NCBI RefSeq assembly: GCF_036884845.1
Contig: NZ_CP145732.1
Location: 4,898,001-4,962,000 of the forward strand
Direction: 5' to 3'
Length of the DNA: 64,000 bases
Source of the DNA: Pseudomonas sp. MAG733B
GTDB lineage: Bacteria; Pseudomonadota; Gammaproteobacteria; Pseudomonadales; Pseudomonadaceae
Shown here: positions 60,813-64,000 of the stretch, in pieces
Layout of the letters: every line of letters starts with the position of its first letter
How positions within the stretch are numbered: the first letter of the stretch is position 1
Translations under genes and position numbers: made by a program
Notes under the pieces: model-generated
The model's database searches: none
What the model was told of the DNA's origin: nothing
The model's input: the letters and a program-made list of their open reading frames with translations, nothing else

Positions 60813-61310
60813 ATGAACAGCACGCTTATCCAGACAGACCGTTTCGCCCTGAGCGAAACCGAGCGCTCGGCCATCGAGCACGAGCTGCATCACTACGAAG
60901 ACCCGCGCGCGGCGTCGATCGAAGCCCTGAAGATCGTCCAGAAGGAACGTGGCTGGGTGCCGGACGGCGCCCTGTACGCCATCGGCGAGATCCTCGGCAT
61001 CCCGGCGAGCGACGTTGAAGGCGTGGCGACTTTCTATAGCCAGATCTTCCGTCAACCGGTCGGCCGCCACATCATTCGCGTCTGCGACAGCATGGTCTGC
61101 TACATCGGTGGCCACGAGTCCGTGGTCAGCGAAATCCAGAGCAAGCTCGGCATCGGCCTGGGGCAGACCACCACCGACGGTCGTTTCACCCTGCTGCCGG
61201 TCTGCTGCCTCGGCAACTGCGACAAGGCGCCGGCGTTGATGATCGACGACGACACTTTCGGTGATGTGCAGCCAGCAGGCGTTGCCAAATTGCTCGAGGG
61301 CTACGTATGA
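60813..61310 (+). CDS. nuoE: NADH-quinone oxidoreductase subunit E
   Basis: A 165-residue thioredoxin-like subunit with the N1a [2Fe-2S] cluster. The four ligands are in CDSMVC and CCLGNC. Its stop overlaps the nuoF start (ATGA), so the two NADH-module subunits are translated together. Confidence 0.96.
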   Translation: MNSTLIQTDRFALSETERSAIEHELHHYEDPRAASIEALKIVQKERGWVPDGALYAIGEILGIPASDVEGVATFYSQIFRQPVGRHIIRVCDSMVCYIGGHESVVSEIQSKLGIGLGQTTTDGRFTLLPVCCLGNCDKAPALMIDDDTFGDVQPAGVAKLLEGYV

Positions 61311-62662
61311 CCCTGACTTCTTTCGGTCCAGCCAACCGCATCAAGCGTTCGGCCGAGACTCACCCGCTCACCTGGCGTCTGCGTGACGACGGCGAAGCCG
61401 TATGGCTCGACGAGTACCAGGCCAAGAACGGTTACGCCGCTGCGCGCAAAGCCTTCGCCGACATGGCCCAGGACGACATCGTCCAGACCGTGAAAGACGC
61501 CGGTCTTAAAGGTCGCGGCGGTGCAGGTTTCCCCACTGGCGTGAAGTGGGGCCTGATGCCCAAGGACGAATCCATCAACATCCGCTACCTGCTGTGCAAC
61601 GCGGATGAAATGGAGCCGAACACCTGGAAAGACCGCATGCTGATGGAGCAACTGCCCCATCTGCTGATCGAAGGCATGCTGATCAGTGCCCGCGCACTGA
61701 AAACCTACCGGGGCTACATCTTCCTGCGTGGCGAATACACCACCGCCGCCAAGCACCTCAACCGTGCCGTGGAAGAAGCCAAGGCAGCGGGCCTGCTGGG
61801 CAAGAACATCCTGGGCAGCGGCTTCGATTTCGAGCTGTTCGTCCACACCGGCGCCGGGCGTTACATCTGCGGTGAAGAAACCGCACTGATCAACTCCCTC
61901 GAAGGCCGCCGCGCCAACCCGCGCTCCAAGCCGCCCTTCCCTGCCGCCGTTGGTGTATGGGGCAAGCCGACTTGCGTGAACAACGTTGAAACCCTGTGCA
62001 ACGTGCCGGCGATCATTGCCGACGGCGTGGACTGGTACAAATCGTTGGCCCGCGAAGGCAGCGAAGATATGGGCACCAAGCTCATGGGCTTCTCCGGCAA
62101 AGTGAAGAACCCGGGCCTGTGGGAACTGCCGTTCGGCGTCACCGGTCGTGAGTTGTTCGAAGACTATGCCGGTGGCATGCGCGACGGTTACAAGCTCAAG
62201 TGCTGGCAGCCTGGCGGCGCCGGTACCGGTTTTCTGTTGCCGGAACACCTGGACGCACAAATGTACGCCGGCGGCATCGCCAAAGTGGGCACCCGCATGG
62301 GTACCGGCCTGGCCATGGCGGTGGACGACAGCGTCAACATGGTGTCCCTGCTGCGCAACATGGAGCAGTTCTTCGCCCGCGAGTCCTGTGGTTTCTGCAC
62401 CCCGTGCCGCGATGGTTTGCCATGGAGCGTCAAGCTCCTGATGTCCATCGAGAACGGTGAAGGCCAGCCAGGCGACATCGAGACCCTGCTGGGTCTGGTC
62501 GGCTTCCTCGGCCCAGGCAAGACCTTCTGTGCTCACGCACCGGGCGCCGTGGAGCCGTTGGGCAGCGCAATCAAATACTTCCGTCCAGAGTTCGAAGCCG
62601 GTATCGCGCCTGTCAGCGCCGCCGTCCCGCCTCTGGCAAGGCCGATCGTAGTCGGCGCGTAA
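61307..62662 (+). CDS. nuoF: NADH-quinone oxidoreductase subunit F
   Basis: A 451-residue subunit that binds NADH and FMN and the N3 cluster. The FMN/NADH loop [13 protein letters not shown] and the cluster motif [15 protein letters not shown] are intact. It overlaps nuoE by four bases. A terminator-like hairpin lies between it and nuoG. Confidence 0.97.
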   Translation: MTLTSFGPANRIKRSAETHPLTWRLRDDGEAVWLDEYQAKNGYAAARKAFADMAQDDIVQTVKDAGLKGRGGAGFPTGVKWGLMPKDESINIRYLLCNADEMEPNTWKDRMLMEQLPHLLIEGMLISARALKTYRGYIFLRGEYTTAAKHLNRAVEEAKAAGLLGKNILGSGFDFELFVHTGAGRYICGEETALINSLEGRRANPRSKPPFPAAVGVWGKPTCVNNVETLCNVPAIIADGVDWYKSLAREGSEDMGTKLMGFSGKVKNPGLWELPFGVTGRELFEDYAGGMRDGYKLKCWQPGGAGTGFLLPEHLDAQMYAGGIAKVGTRMGTGLAMAVDDSVNMVSLLRNMEQFFARESCGFCTPCRDGLPWSVKLLMSIENGEGQPGDIETLLGLVGFLGPGKTFCAHAPGAVEPLGSAIKYFRPEFEAGIAPVSAAVPPLARPIVVGA

Positions 62663-62669
62663 ACGCTTA

Positions 62670-62702
62670 AAAAAAGCGAAGGGTCCGTGCCCTTCGCTTT
62701 TC
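62670..62702 (+). terminator. Terminator-like hairpin between nuoF and nuoG
   Basis: AAAAAGCGAAGGG and CCCTTCGCTTTT form a 9-base GC-containing stem with a short TCCGTG loop followed by only four Ts. It starts eight bases after the nuoF stop. It may attenuate transcription of the distal operon (nuoG onward) or stabilise the upstream message. Confidence 0.65.
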
Positions 62703-62799
62703 GTGTGATGACGCCTTTAACGGCTGTGTTGATTCACGCGGATAACAAGATTCCATTAGCCACGCCCGCTGACACCGGGCCAACGAAGAACTTTGAACC

Positions 62800-64000
62800 A
62801 TGGCCACTATCCACGTAGACGGCAAAGCGCTCGAAGTCGATGGGGCAGACAACCTGTTACAGGCATGTCTGTCTCTGGGCCTCGATATTCCGTATTTCTG
62901 CTGGCACCCTGCCCTTGGCAGCGTTGGCGCTTGCCGCCAATGCGCGGTCAAGCAGTACACCGACGAGAACGACACCCGTGGTCGTATCGTCATGTCCTGC
63001 ATGACCCCTGCCACCGACAACACCTGGATCTCCATCGAAGATGAAGAATCCAAGGCCTTCCGCGCCAGTGTTGTCGAATGGCTGATGACCAACCACCCTC
63101 ACGACTGCCCGGTCTGTGAAGAAGGCGGTCACTGCCACCTGCAAGACATGACGGTAATGACCGGCCACAACGAGCGCCGTTACCGCTTCACCAAGCGTAC
63201 CCACCAGAACCAGCAACTGGGCCCGTTCATTTCCCACGAAATGAACCGCTGCATCGCTTGCTACCGCTGCGTGCGCTTCTATAAAGACTACGCCGGCGGC
63301 ACCGACCTCGGCGTGTTCGGCGCCCACGACAACGTGTACTTCGGTCGCGTTGAAGACGGCACCCTGGAAAGCGAGTTCTCCGGCAACCTCACCGAGGTCT
63401 GCCCGACCGGTGTGTTCACCGACAAGACTCACTCCGAGCGCTACAACCGCAAGTGGGACATGCAGTTCTCGCCGAGCATCTGCCATGGCTGCTCCAGCGG
63501 TTGCAACATCTCCCCGGGCGAACGTTACGGCGAACTGCGTCGCATCGAAAACCGTTTCAACGGTTCGGTGAACCAGTACTTCCTGTGCGACCGTGGCCGT
63601 TTCGGCTATGGGTACGTCAACCGCGAAGACCGCCCGCGTCAGCCATTGCTGGCCAACGGCACCAAGCTGAGCCTCGACGAAGCGCTGGATAAAGCCGCTG
63701 ACCTGCTGCGCGGTCGCAACATCGTCGGTATCGGTTCGCCTCGCGCCAGCCTCGAAAGCAACTACGCGTTGCGCGAACTGGTCGGTGCCGAGCACTTCTA
63801 CTCCGGTATCGAAGCTTCCGAACTGGAACGCATCCGTCTGGTCCTGCAAGTGCTGAAAGACAGCCCGCTGCCAGTGCCGAACATGCGCGACATCGAAGAC
63901 CACGACGCCGTGTTCGTCCTCGGTGAAGACCTGACCCAGACTGCTGCGCGCATGGCTTTGTCCCTGCGTCAATCGGTCAAGGGCAAGGCCGAAGACATGG
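62800..64000 (+). CDS. nuoG: NADH-quinone oxidoreductase subunit G, truncated by the window edge
   Basis: The first 400 residues of the largest NADH-module subunit. The N-terminal ferredoxin-like domain ([20 protein letters not shown]) holds the N1b cysteines ([16 protein letters not shown]), followed by the 4Fe-4S ligands in [14 protein letters not shown] and [11 protein letters not shown], and by the extra N7-type motif [11 protein letters not shown]. The molybdopterin-fold domain then starts and runs out of the window. It is 137 bases after nuoF. Confidence 0.95.
   Translation, partial: MATIHVDGKALEVDGADNLLQACLSLGLDIPYFCWHPALGSVGACRQCAVKQYTDENDTRGRIVMSCMTPATDNTWISIEDEESKAFRASVVEWLMTNHPHDCPVCEEGGHCHLQDMTVMTGHNERRYRFTKRTHQNQQLGPFISHEMNRCIACYRCVRFYKDYAGGTDLGVFGAHDNVYFGRVEDGTLESEFSGNLTEVCPTGVFTDKTHSERYNRKWDMQFSPSICHGCSSGCNISPGERYGELRRIENRFNGSVNQYFLCDRGRFGYGYVNREDRPRQPLLANGTKLSLDEALDKAADLLRGRNIVGIGSPRASLESNYALRELVGAEHFYSGIEASELERIRLVLQVLKDSPLPVPNMRDIEDHDAVFVLGEDLTQTAARMALSLRQSVKGKAEDM

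Overview
The window is a chromosomal segment of a fluorescent Pseudomonas (P. fluorescens group). The grounds are: high GC, dense same-strand operons, fused nuoCD, both dimeric and monomeric isocitrate dehydrogenases, a GcsR-type regulator beside glycine genes, and about 15 short extragenic inverted repeats of the Pseudomonas REP/REPIN kind. The gene order tusDCBE-ybiB ... cysG-serS-crcB-rarA-lolA-ftsK-trxB-aat-bpt-infA-clpA-clpS-cspD-icd-idh-nudJ-mnmA-hflD-purB-roxA ... aceA ... nuoA-G matches, as I recall it, the conserved Pseudomonas core order. No tRNA, rRNA, insertion sequence, prophage or CRISPR array was seen.

Region 1 (1-20.7 kb) is accessory catabolism and transport. It holds a truncated NCS1 permease, an aldehyde dehydrogenase and an agmatinase-family ureohydrolase facing a LysR regulator. 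Then comes a sigma54-type GcsR/TyrR-like activator followed by a gcvH-glyA-lipA cluster whose leader has a clear -24/-12 promoter and an 18-bp TyrR-type palindrome. An exported D-Ala-D-Ala dipeptidase and an L,D-transpeptidase-like protein follow. A long minus-strand run has an NCS1 permease translationally coupled to a nitrilase-family amidohydrolase, a LuxR regulator, an exported YtcJ-like amidohydrolase, a second NCS1 permease and a fatty-acid-hydroxylase-like membrane protein. A paralogous LysR regulator and a RutR-like TetR regulator flank it. The best candidate for an uncharacterised pathway is this run (11.7-20.6 kb), apparently handling an amide, ureide or nucleobase-like compound.

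Region 2 (20.7-30.5 kb) is a mix: an isochorismatase-like hydrolase, gamma-glutamyltransferase, Ogt methyltransferase, a hemerythrin, an acetyltransferase, small hypothetical proteins and a DUF1275 membrane protein. The tusDCBE sulfur relay follows with ybiB, all overlapping or abutting, then a glutathionyl-hydroquinone reductase.

Region 3 (30.5-64 kb) is the conserved core: siroheme synthesis, serine tRNA charging, fluoride export, replication maintenance, lipoprotein carriage, chromosome segregation, thioredoxin reduction, the N-degron pathway (aat, bpt, clpS, clpA), cold shock, isocitrate metabolism and glyoxylate shunt, tRNA thiolation, purine synthesis, ribosomal oxygenase, and the NADH dehydrogenase operon to the window end inside nuoG. 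Regulatory highlights are a TGTAGT/ACTACA palindrome next to a sigma70-like promoter 0.4 kb upstream of aceA, a 9-bp-armed inverted repeat in the nuo leader, and a hairpin between nuoF and nuoG.

Coordinates of short sites and repeats were counted by eye and may be off by 1-2 bases.
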